Source: Dokdonella_A sp963834755 (GTDB lineage Bacteria; Pseudomonadota; Gammaproteobacteria; Xanthomonadales; Rhodanobacteraceae). Taken from it: 64,000 nucleotides of DNA. The DNA lies in NCBI GenBank assembly GCA_963834755.1, contig CAWICQ010000013.1, forward strand, positions 62,001 to 126,000. The letters are read 5' to 3'. The notes under the pieces were generated by a model that searched no databases, was not told where the DNA came from, and saw nothing but the letters and a program-made list of their open reading frames with translations. Below are positions 9,040 to 16,668 of this stretch, one piece after another. The position numbers and the translations under genes were made by a program. Numbering within the stretch: position 1 is the first letter of the stretch; each line of letters starts with the position of its first letter.

Positions 9040-9960
9040 TTACTCGGTCGGGGCGGCGTCGGCTTCGGGCGCCGCCGATTCCTCGACGCGCTCGGGCTTG
9101 CCGCCGCCGCGAGGCGGTGGGCCACGGCGGGCCGCCGGACGCTTCGCCGGCGCTCTGCGCGGTGCCGGCTTGCGCCGGTTGTCGCGATCGCGGTTGTCGG
9201 CCGATTCCTTGGTGACCGGATTGCCTTCGGCGTCGAGCTCGACGAAATCGTCCTTCTCGCCGGCCGCAACCTGGGGTGCCGCGGCCCTGCCTTCAAGCAC
9301 GGCGTCGGCGGCGGCGCGCACGTAAAGCTGCACGGCGCGGATCGCGTCGTCGTTGCCCGGAATCGCGTAGTCGACCAGCGTCGGATCGTAGTTCGTGTCG
9401 ACCACAGCGACGACCGGAATGCCAAGCTTCTTCGCTTCGAGCACCGCGATGTTCTCGTGGCCGATGTCGATGACGAACAGCGCGTCCGGCAGACGGTTCA
9501 TGTCCTTGATGCCGCCGAGCGAGCGCTCGAGCTTTTCGCGCTCGCGCGCCAGGCGCAATACTTCGTGTTTGACGAGCTTCTCGTAGGTGCCGTCGGTCGC
9601 CATCGTCTCGAGCTCCTTGAGACGCGAGATCGAGCCCTTGACCGTGCGGAAATTGGTCAGCATGCCGCCGAGCCAGCGGGCGGCGACGTAGGGCATGCCG
9701 CAGCGCGCGGCTTCTTCCTTGACCGCATCGCGCGCCGAGCGCTTGGTGCCGACGAACAGGATCGTGCCGCGCTTTTGCGCCAGGCCCGAAATGAAGTTCA
9801 TCGCATCGGTGAAGAGCGGCAGCGTCTTTTCGAGATTGATGATGTGGATCTTGCCGCGCGCGCCGAAGATGTACGGCGCCATGCGCGGGTTCCAGTACCG
9901 GGTCTGATGACCGAAATGCACGCCAGCTTCCAGCATCTGGCGCATGGTGACTTGGGGCAT
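9040..9960 (-). CDS. rpsB: 30S ribosomal protein S2
   Basis: Small-subunit ribosomal protein. From the ATG at 9960 the product is 306 aa beginning MPQVTMRQMLEAGVHFGHQT; the start is chosen from the family and from a GGAG six bases upstream, although the frame stays open to 10062. Conserved segments include WNPRMAPYIFGARGKIHIIN, FVGTKRSARDAV and PGNDDAIRAVQLY. The tail after about residue 240 is a long Pro/Arg/Ala-rich extension (APRRAPAKRPAARRGPPPRG), which makes it longer than Escherichia coli S2 (about 240 aa). First gene of the minus-strand block. Confidence 0.97.
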   Translation of the reverse strand: MPQVTMRQMLEAGVHFGHQTRYWNPRMAPYIFGARGKIHIINLEKTLPLFTDAMNFISGLAQKRGTILFVGTKRSARDAVKEEAARCGMPYVAARWLGGMLTNFRTVKGSISRLKELETMATDGTYEKLVKHEVLRLAREREKLERSLGGIKDMNRLPDALFVIDIGHENIAVLEAKKLGIPVVAVVDTNYDPTLVDYAIPGNDDAIRAVQLYVRAAADAVLEGRAAAPQVAAGEKDDFVELDAEGNPVTKESADNRDRDNRRKPAPRRAPAKRPAARRGPPPRGGGKPERVEESAAPEADAAPTE

Positions 9961-10261
9961 GATGTACTCCATGACGTGGGCGCCGCGCGTCCTTGGTTCG
10001 CGCGGTGAAGCCCGGGGTTGAGACCTCCACGTACCCGCCGCGTGCGACTCCTTGCGGAGCACCCCGAACGCGGTGACGGTGCGTGTGCGGATTCGGCGTT
10101 ATGCCGTAGGCGGCCTTGCAGATTGCCTGCTCGGACCGCATTTCGTTTTGCGAGCCAGCGGGTTACGAACGCGGCCTGCGAAACCGTAGAATTCTACCCT
10201 GCCGCGCGAGCACGGGACAAGCTGCCCTCCGGCAACCCGGCAAACCGCCCTGAAAGACGCC
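9961..10261. promoter_or_regulatory. Divergent rpsB / map control region with shared palindromic -10
   Basis: The 301 bases between the divergent genes contain a perfect 12-base palindrome GTAGAATTCTAC at 10187-10198. It supplies TAGAAT in both directions. On the minus strand TTGTCC (10215-10220) lies 17 bases upstream of TAGAAT and would start rpsB mRNA near 10185, giving a leader of about 225 bases. On the plus strand TTACGA (10164-10169) lies 18 bases before TAGAAT for map. The rpsB leader contains a hairpin CTCC-GCAA-GGAG with a GNRA-type loop; an S2 autoregulatory leader is known in gammaproteobacteria, but I cannot confirm homology by eye. Confidence 0.6.
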
Positions 10262-11029
10262 ATGCCCATCACCGTCAAAAGCCCACATCAGATCGAAAAG
10301 ATGCGTGTCGCCGGACGCCTCGCCGCCGAGGTGCTCGAGCTCATGCGCGAGCACGTGAAACCCGGCGCGACGACCGAGGATCTGGACCGCATCGCCCACG
10401 AGCACATCGTCAGGGTGCAGAAGGCGATCCCGGCCAATGTCGGCTACAAGGGCTTTCCGAAGACGCTCTGCACCTCGGTCAACCATGTGATCTGCCACGG
10501 CATTCCGAGCCCGACCAAGGTGCTGAAGGACGGCGACATCGTCAACATCGACGTCACCGTCATCAAGGACGGCTGGCACGGCGACACCAGCCGCATGTAT
10601 TTCGTCGGCCAGCCGCCGGTGCTGGCCAAGCGGCTGGTCGACACCACGTTCGACGCAATGATGCGCGGCATCGGCCAAGTGCGTCCCGGCGCGACGCTCG
10701 GCGACATCGGCCACGCGATCCAGAGACACGTCGAGTCGAACGGCTATTCGGTCGTGCGCGAGTATTGCGGCCACGGCATCGGGCAGGTCTATCACGAAGA
10801 TCCGCAGGTGCTGCACTACGGCCAGCCCGGCGCCGGGCTCAAGCTCGCCAAGGGCATGACATTCACGATCGAACCGATGGTCAACGCCGGCAAGCCGCAC
10901 ACGCGGCTGCTGCCGGACGGCTGGACGGTCGTCACCAAGGATCACTCGCTGTCCGCGCAGTGGGAACACACGATCGCGGTCACCGACGACGGCGCCGAAA
11001 TCCTGACGCCCTGGCCGCAAGCGGCCTGA
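10262..11029 (+). CDS. map: Type I methionyl aminopeptidase
   Basis: Removes the initiator methionine from nascent proteins. The product is 255 aa with the pita-bread fold and all five metal ligands in place: Asp97, Asp108, His171 (GHGIG), Glu204 (TIEPM) and Glu235 (WEHTI). It starts MPITVKSPHQIEKMRVAGRL, typical of the family. It is divergent from rpsB and is followed after one base by glnD, so map-glnD probably form one transcript. Confidence 0.97.
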   Translation: MPITVKSPHQIEKMRVAGRLAAEVLELMREHVKPGATTEDLDRIAHEHIVRVQKAIPANVGYKGFPKTLCTSVNHVICHGIPSPTKVLKDGDIVNIDVTVIKDGWHGDTSRMYFVGQPPVLAKRLVDTTFDAMMRGIGQVRPGATLGDIGHAIQRHVESNGYSVVREYCGHGIGQVYHEDPQVLHYGQPGAGLKLAKGMTFTIEPMVNAGKPHTRLLPDGWTVVTKDHSLSAQWEHTIAVTDDGAEILTPWPQAA

Positions 11030-11030
11030 G

Positions 11031-13730
11031 ATGAGCCGCATCGCGCGCGTGGATCACGCACCACGCCCGCCGGAAGCGCCGCGCCTGCCACCCGCGATGC
11101 CGCGCAGCGGCGTCTCGGCGCAAGCGCGTCTCGCGCTGCGCCAGCTGCTCGGCGACAACGAGCGCGAGCTTCGCGATGCGTTCCGCAAGGGTGCCGATGC
11201 GCACGCGCTGACGCGCGTACGCGCGCAGGCCGTCGAGCATGTCGTCGTGCATGTCTGGCGCGCCTGCGTCGGCGATGCACCCGATGCCGCGCTGTCCGCG
11301 GTCGGAGGTTTCGGTCGTGGTTTCCTGTTTCCGTGCTCGGACGTCGACCTGCTCGTGCTGATCGAACCCGACGCGCTGCCGCGTCACGCGCGCATGTTCG
11401 AGGCGTTTTTCGCCTGTCTCTGGGATTTGGGCCTCAAGCCCGGGCATGCCGTGCGCGAGCCGCGCGAATGCCGCGAGCTCGCGGCGTCGGACGTTGCCGT
11501 CTTCACCAACCTGCTCGACGCGCGGCGTCTGGCGGGTTCGCCCGCGCTGGCGGATGTGCTCGGCTCGATCGTCGACGATCCTTCGATGTGGCCCGCGCCC
11601 GATTACCTCGCCGCCAAGCGCGCCGAGCAGTCCGATCGCCACGCTCGCTTCAACGATACGACCTACAACCTCGAGCCGAATCTCAAGGACGGCCCGGGCG
11701 GTCTGCGCACGCTCGATCTGCTGCGCTGGCTCGGCCGGCGCATCACGCGCGCGGCGGATTTCGATGCGATGGTCGCGCAGGGCCTGCTCGATCCGACCGA
11801 ACGCGCGGCGCTCGATCGTTCCGAAGCGACGCTGCGCCGTTATCGCTACGCGCTGCATCTTGCCGCCGGTCGCGCCGAAGAACGCCTGTTGTTCGATTAT
11901 CAGCGCACGCTCGCCGCCGAGCTCGGCTATCGCGACGAGCACGAAAAAAATCTCGCCGTCGAACAATTCATGCAGGGCTATTACCGCGCGGCGACGGTCG
12001 TCGAGCGCCTCGGCGCGCAGGTCACCGAGCGCTTCATGGAGCTGCTCGATCCGCCGACTGGTCCGCCGCGCGAAATCGATCGTGATTTCTTCGCGGTCGG
12101 CGCGCGCCTCGAGCCGCGCTCGGCCACACTGTTCGAGCGTCGTCCGCGCGCGATGGTCGATGCGTTCGCGCTGCTGCTCGATCATCCCGAGCTGCGCGGC
12201 CTTTCCGCCGAAGCGATGCGTCGGCTGCAGCGCGCACTGGCGCGACACGCCGGCGGTTTTGCCGATGATCGCTACGTGCTTGCGTCGTTTCTCGCACTGC
12301 TGCAGCGTGGCGCCGCGTCAGTCGCCGCGCTCGCCGCGATGAATCGTCACGGGGTGCTCGCGGCATTGCTGCCGACGTTCCGGCGCGTCGTCGGCCGCAT
12401 GCAGTACGATCTGTTCCACGTTTATACGGTCGACGAGCACACGTTGCGCGTGCTGCGCAACGTCGCGCGCTTTGGCGATGCCGCCGCGCGCACGGAATTT
12501 CCGATCGCGTGCGGAATCTGGGCCACGTTCGACAAACCCGAATTGCTGTTGCTCGCCGCGATGTTCCACGACATCGCGAAGGGTCGCGGCGGCGATCATT
12601 CGGTGCTCGGCGAAGAGGAAGCGCGCGCGTTCTGCGCCAAGCTCGGTCTTGCGGCTGCGGACATCGATCTCATCGCCTGGCTGGTGCGCTGGCATCTCGT
12701 CATGAGCGTCACCGCCCAGCGCCAGGACATTACCGATCCCGATGTCGTGCACCGTTTTGCCGTGCAGGTCGAAGACGTCGAGCGGCTCGATCACCTGTAC
12801 CTCTTGACGATCGCCGACATCGCTGGAACCAATCCGAAACTCTGGAACACGTGGAAGGATCAACTGCTCGCCGATCTCTACATCGCGACGCGTTATGCAT
12901 TGCGCGCGGGGCTCGAACGACCGCCGCACGCGGACGCACGCATCGCCGCGTGCCGCGAGAGCGCGCTGAAGCAGCTCGCGCGCGAAGGCATCGAGGCCGC
13001 GCGCATCGAGCGCGTCTGGTCGATGTTTCCGGACGCAAGCTTTCTGCGCCATCGTCCCGAGCAGATCGCGTGGCAGACGCGCGCCATCCTCGAACGCACC
13101 GACGCCGATGCGCCCGTGGTTGCGGTCGATGCGGCTTCCGCGCGCGGTGGCAGCGAAGTGTTCGTGCAGACGCGCGATCGCGACGGACTTTTCGCCGCGA
13201 TCACGGCGGCGCTCGATCGCGAACGCGTGTCCGTCGCCGAGGCGCGCATTCTTTCCTCCAACGGCATGGCGTTCGACACGTTCGTCGTGCTCGACGCGGA
13301 AACCGAATCGCCGCTCGACGCCGAGCGCGCCGCCGAGCTCAAGACCGAACTTGCGAGCGCATTGAGCGAATCGACGATGTCCGCGCGCCTGGTCCGGCGC
13401 AGCCTGCCGCGCCGACTGCGCCACTTCCGCCGCGCGCCGCGCGTCGAATTCACGAACACGCCGAATGCGACGCAGCTCGCGCTCGTCTGCGGCGATCAGC
13501 CGGGCCTGCTCGCGCAAGTCGCGCAGACGCTGCGCGATGCGCACGTGCGCGTGCACGACGCGCGCATCGCGACGTTCGGCGAGCGCGCGGAGGACTTCTT
13601 CGTGATCAGCGACGAGAGCGATCGGCCGCTGTCGGACGCCGCGCAGCAGGCGTTGCGGGCCGCGCTCGAAGAGCGCTTCGGAATCGACTCCGCGGCACCG
13701 GCAACGGCTGCGGTTTCGGCGAGTAACTGA
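11031..13730 (+). CDS. glnD: [Protein-PII] uridylyltransferase / uridylyl-removing enzyme
   Basis: Bifunctional sensor of glutamine that adds UMP to, or removes it from, PII proteins and so sets nitrogen assimilation. The product is 899 aa, the usual size. The N-terminal nucleotidyltransferase motif GGFGRGFLFPCSDVDLLVL is near residues 92-110. The HD-type uridylyl-removing domain has FHDIAKGRGGDHS near residue 515. Two ACT domains follow, at about 710-780 (VQTRDRDGLFAAITAALDRE) and 800-880 (LVCGDQPGLLAQVAQTLRDA). The gene is intact and begins one base after map. Confidence 0.97.
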   Translation: MSRIARVDHAPRPPEAPRLPPAMPRSGVSAQARLALRQLLGDNERELRDAFRKGADAHALTRVRAQAVEHVVVHVWRACVGDAPDAALSAVGGFGRGFLFPCSDVDLLVLIEPDALPRHARMFEAFFACLWDLGLKPGHAVREPRECRELAASDVAVFTNLLDARRLAGSPALADVLGSIVDDPSMWPAPDYLAAKRAEQSDRHARFNDTTYNLEPNLKDGPGGLRTLDLLRWLGRRITRAADFDAMVAQGLLDPTERAALDRSEATLRRYRYALHLAAGRAEERLLFDYQRTLAAELGYRDEHEKNLAVEQFMQGYYRAATVVERLGAQVTERFMELLDPPTGPPREIDRDFFAVGARLEPRSATLFERRPRAMVDAFALLLDHPELRGLSAEAMRRLQRALARHAGGFADDRYVLASFLALLQRGAASVAALAAMNRHGVLAALLPTFRRVVGRMQYDLFHVYTVDEHTLRVLRNVARFGDAAARTEFPIACGIWATFDKPELLLLAAMFHDIAKGRGGDHSVLGEEEARAFCAKLGLAAADIDLIAWLVRWHLVMSVTAQRQDITDPDVVHRFAVQVEDVERLDHLYLLTIADIAGTNPKLWNTWKDQLLADLYIATRYALRAGLERPPHADARIAACRESALKQLAREGIEAARIERVWSMFPDASFLRHRPEQIAWQTRAILERTDADAPVVAVDAASARGGSEVFVQTRDRDGLFAAITAALDRERVSVAEARILSSNGMAFDTFVVLDAETESPLDAERAAELKTELASALSESTMSARLVRRSLPRRLRHFRRAPRVEFTNTPNATQLALVCGDQPGLLAQVAQTLRDAHVRVHDARIATFGERAEDFFVISDESDRPLSDAAQQALRAALEERFGIDSAAPATAAVSASN

Positions 13731-13740
13731 GACAATCCGC

Positions 13741-13857
13741 ACGGCCGTCGTCCCGGCGAAAGCCAGGACCCATTTGCTTTTTTTCTTTTGAACGCCTTGC
13801 GCCGAAAGAAACCAAGATCGAAATGGGTCCTGTGTCGCCCAGGGACGACGGACGGAA
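13741..13857. repeat. Inverted-arm palindromic repeat element (copy 2)
   Basis: An element between glnD and dapD. The left arm contains CCGTCGTCCCGGCGAAAGCC followed by AGGACCCATTT; the right arm, read on the minus strand, contains CCGTCGTCCCTGGGCGACAC followed by AGGACCCATTT. A T-rich stretch lies inside it (13775-13790). It shares its core with the element at 7751-7860. It may end glnD transcripts before dapD. Confidence 0.75.
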
Positions 13858-13889
13858 AGCGAGTCCCAACGCAATATCGAAGCAGAACC

Positions 13890-14711
13890 ATGCACGAACT
13901 CGAAAAGCTCATCGACGACGCCTGGGAGCGCCGCGCCGCTCTCGCCAAAGGCGAAATCGAGACGACGCTCAAGCCCGCCATCGAACGCGTGCTCGACGCG
14001 CTCGAATCCGGCGCGCTGCGCGTCGCCGAGCCCGACGGCGCCGGCGGCTGGCAGACGCATCAATGGCTGAAGAAAGCCGTGCTGCTGTACTTCCGCGTAA
14101 GTCCCAATCGGGTCGTCGACGGCGGCGCGATGCACGCGTTCGACAAGGTGCCGCTGCGTTTCGCAGCGGCCGGCGAGGCGGATTTCCAGGCGACCGGCGC
14201 ACGCGTTGTGCCCGGCGCGCTGGTCCGTCGCGGCGCGCACATCGCGAAGGACGCCGTACTGATGCCGAGCTACGTCAACATCGGCGCGCGCGTCGGCGCC
14301 GGCACGATGGTCGATACCTGGGCGACGGTCGGATCGTGCGCGCAGATCGGCGCGGGCGTGCATCTTTCCGGCGGTGTCGGCATCGGCGGCGTGCTCGAGC
14401 CGTTGCAAGCGAATCCGACCATCATCGAGGACGGCTGCTTCATCGGCGCGCGCTCGGAAGTCGTCGAAGGCGTGATCATCGGACACGGCAGCGTGATCGG
14501 CATGGGCGTGTTCCTCGGCCAATCCACGCGCATCTACGATCGCGCGAGCGGGGAAATCACCTATGGGCGCGTGCCGCCCGGCAGCGTCGTCGTCGCAGGA
14601 TCGCTGCCGGCGGCGGACGGCAGCCACAGTCTTTATGCCGCGGTGATCGTCAAGCGTGTCGACGAGAAAACGCGAGCGAAGACCGGCATCAACGAGCTGC
14701 TGCGAGCGTGA
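13890..14711 (+). CDS. dapD: 2,3,4,5-tetrahydropyridine-2,6-dicarboxylate N-succinyltransferase
   Basis: Succinylates tetrahydrodipicolinate in the succinylase branch of lysine and meso-diaminopimelate synthesis. The product is 273 aa from the ATG at 13890 (MHELEKLIDDAWERRA); the longer upstream frame runs through the repeat element and is rejected. Left-handed beta-helix hexapeptide repeats are plain from about residue 110 (LMPSYVNIGARVGAGTMVDT, SCAQIGAGVHLSGGVGIGG, CFIGARSEVVEGVIIGHGS). dapE, acting two steps later in the same branch, lies 690 bases downstream. Confidence 0.97.
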   Translation: MHELEKLIDDAWERRAALAKGEIETTLKPAIERVLDALESGALRVAEPDGAGGWQTHQWLKKAVLLYFRVSPNRVVDGGAMHAFDKVPLRFAAAGEADFQATGARVVPGALVRRGAHIAKDAVLMPSYVNIGARVGAGTMVDTWATVGSCAQIGAGVHLSGGVGIGGVLEPLQANPTIIEDGCFIGARSEVVEGVIIGHGSVIGMGVFLGQSTRIYDRASGEITYGRVPPGSVVVAGSLPAADGSHSLYAAVIVKRVDEKTRAKTGINELLRA

Positions 14712-14720
14712 CGCGGATCG

Positions 14721-14987
14721 TCAGGATTTGGAATCGCGCGACACGCGATCGCCGAGGAACTCGCTGAAACTCTTCGCTGGCGATACGAAGTCCGATGGAA
14801 TAATCAGCACCGTCGTGCTGTTGTTTTCGGCGCCGACCTCCGTGACCATCTGCATGCGGCGCAGCTCGACCGCGACGGGACTGTTCGCCATCTGCTGAGC
14901 CGCGTCGGCGAGTTTGCGCGACGCTTCGAGTTCGGCCTCCGCCTTGATGATGCGCGCGCGTTTTTCGCGGATCGCCTGCGCCTGCAT
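14721..14987 (-). pseudogene. Remnant of a slipin / stomatin-like (SPFH, band 7) protein, C-terminal end only
   Basis: The frame encodes 88 residues (MQAQAIREKRARIIKAEAEL, then EASRKLADAAQQMANSPVAV and ELRRMQMVTEVG, ending near STTVLIIPSDFV) that resemble the C-terminal coiled segment of slipins, which normally read REKRAKIIxAEGE, then ASxKL and a TEIxxEKNST-like end. The SPFH domain itself, some 170 residues, is missing: an in-frame stop lies at 15000-15002 and arsC begins at 15038 on the other strand. The fragment is convergent with dapD. It looks like the end of a gene whose front was lost; expression is unlikely. Confidence 0.65.
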
Positions 14988-15037
14988 CCTGCGCCGGCGT
15001 TACACTCTGGGCGTCGAACACCAGCGAATGCGATCCC

Positions 15038-15394
15038 ATGCCCACGACGACACTCTACGGTCTCAACACCTGCGATACCTGCAAGAAGGCGCGCAACTGG
15101 CTCGGCCGTCACAAAGTGGCACACGAGTTCGTCGACTATCGCGAACATCCGATTCCGGCGGCGACCTTGACCGAGTACGCGAACGCGGTCGGCGGCTGGG
15201 AGAAGCTCGTCAACCGAAGCTCGATGACCTGGCGGAATCTGCCCGAGGCGCGGCGCTCGCCGCGGAGCGATCCGGAGTGGACGCTGCTGATCAAGGAATA
15301 TCCGGCGCTGGTGCGAAGGCCCCTGGTCGTGACGGCGGACGGCGACGTGTCGGTCGGATTTACCGATAAGGCATTCGCGACATTGTTCGCGTAG
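15038..15394 (+). CDS. ArsC/Spx-family reductase (YffB-like)
   Basis: Small thioredoxin-fold protein of the ArsC/Spx family, 118 aa, with a CxxC pair at Cys12 and Cys15 (GLNTCDTCKKARNWL) and the family segment FVDYREHPI. The C-terminal PLVVTADGDVSVGF matches the region after the conserved RPI of ArsC. Homologues called YffB sit next to dapE in many gammaproteobacteria and are not proven arsenate reductases; a glutathione-linked thiol role has been proposed. dapE starts 7 bases after the stop, so they are probably co-transcribed. Confidence 0.85.
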   Translation: MPTTTLYGLNTCDTCKKARNWLGRHKVAHEFVDYREHPIPAATLTEYANAVGGWEKLVNRSSMTWRNLPEARRSPRSDPEWTLLIKEYPALVRRPLVVTADGDVSVGFTDKAFATLFA

Positions 15395-15401
15395 GCAACG
15401 C

Positions 15402-16535
15402 ATGTCGGCCATCCTCGAACTCGTCTCCGATCTCATCCGCCGCGTCTCGGTGACGCCGGACGATGCCGGCTGTCAGGCCATTATCGCGCAACGACTGTCG
15501 CGCGCGGGGTTCGCGACCGAGCATTTGCGTTACGGCGACGTCGACAATCTTTGGGCGACGCATGGCGAAGGCGGTCCGGTGCTGGTGTTTCTGGGACACA
15601 CCGACGTCGTTCCGTCCGGACCGCTCGACGCGTGGCAAAGCCCACCGTTCGAGCCGAACGTTCGCGATGGCCGTCTATACGGCCGCGGCGCTGCGGACAT
15701 GAAGTCCGGCGTAGCCGCGATGACGATCGCGCTGGGTGAATTCGTGCGCGAACAGCCGGCGCATCCAGGCACGCTCGCATTGCTGCTGACCAGCGACGAG
15801 GAGGGTGCCGCAAAGAACGGCGTGCGGCGCGTCGCCGAGGAATTCCGGCGCCGCAGTCAGCGCATCGACTGGTGCGTGGTCGGCGAGCCGTCGTCGCGCG
15901 AGCGATTGGGCGATCTGATCCGCATCGGACGCCGCGGTTCGCTGACCGGACGCCTGCGCGTGCGCGGCGTGCAGGGACATGTTGCGTATCCGGATCGCGC
16001 GCGCAATCCGATTCACATCATCGCGCCGGCATTCGCCGAACTGGCCGCCGAGCGCTGGGACGATGGCGATGACGCGTTTCCGCCGACGTCGTTCCAGATT
16101 TCGAACATCCAGTCCGGCACCGGCGCCGACAACGTGATTCCGGGCGAGCTCCACGCGATCTTCAATTTCCGCTACGGCACCGCGAGCACCGCCGCGGCGC
16201 TGCGCGAGCGCGTCGAGACGCTGTTGCGCCGGCACGCGGTCAACTTCGAGATCGACTGGTGGCTTTCCGGCGAGCCGTTTCTGACCCGCGAAGGGCGACT
16301 GCGCGAAGCCGTCGTCGCGGCCATCGGCGAGCACTGCGGTACCACGCCGGAAGTCAGCACCGGCGGCGGCACGTCCGACGGGCGCTTCATTGCGCCGTTC
16401 GGCGCCGAGGTCGTCGAGCTCGGGCCGGTGAACGCGAGCATCCACAAGATCGACGAGTGGGTCGCGCTGCATGAGCTCGAACGGCTGCCGGCGCTGTATG
16501 GGTCGATCTGCAAACGCCTGCTTGGCGCTCGCTGA
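15402..16535 (+). CDS. dapE: Succinyl-diaminopimelate desuccinylase
   Basis: Dinuclear zinc hydrolase that removes succinate from N-succinyl-LL-diaminopimelate in lysine and cell-wall precursor synthesis. The product is 377 aa. Zinc ligands and catalytic residues are seen as FLGHTDVVPSGP (His66, Asp68), GRGAADMKSG (Asp99) and TSDEEG (Glu133, Glu134). The C-terminal STGGGTSDGRFIAPFG and NASIHKIDEWVAL segments are typical of DapE. Same operon as the ArsC-like gene. Confidence 0.96.
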   Translation: MSAILELVSDLIRRVSVTPDDAGCQAIIAQRLSRAGFATEHLRYGDVDNLWATHGEGGPVLVFLGHTDVVPSGPLDAWQSPPFEPNVRDGRLYGRGAADMKSGVAAMTIALGEFVREQPAHPGTLALLLTSDEEGAAKNGVRRVAEEFRRRSQRIDWCVVGEPSSRERLGDLIRIGRRGSLTGRLRVRGVQGHVAYPDRARNPIHIIAPAFAELAAERWDDGDDAFPPTSFQISNIQSGTGADNVIPGELHAIFNFRYGTASTAAALRERVETLLRRHAVNFEIDWWLSGEPFLTREGRLREAVVAAIGEHCGTTPEVSTGGGTSDGRFIAPFGAEVVELGPVNASIHKIDEWVALHELERLPALYGSICKRLLGAR

Positions 16536-16668
16536 ACAGGCAGACCGGCTTTTACGCCGCGCCGCTGACACGACCGCGATTCGGGCTGTGCTAGCCTTCG
16601 GCCGGGTTTCGCGACAGCCGATGTTTCTATCCGCCTGTCGCGTGCTGACGTTCGTTGCGGGGGGCATC

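Noticed and set aside
12318..14627. A 769-codon minus-strand frame
   Set aside because: Antisense shadow of glnD and dapD; it also runs through the repeat element.
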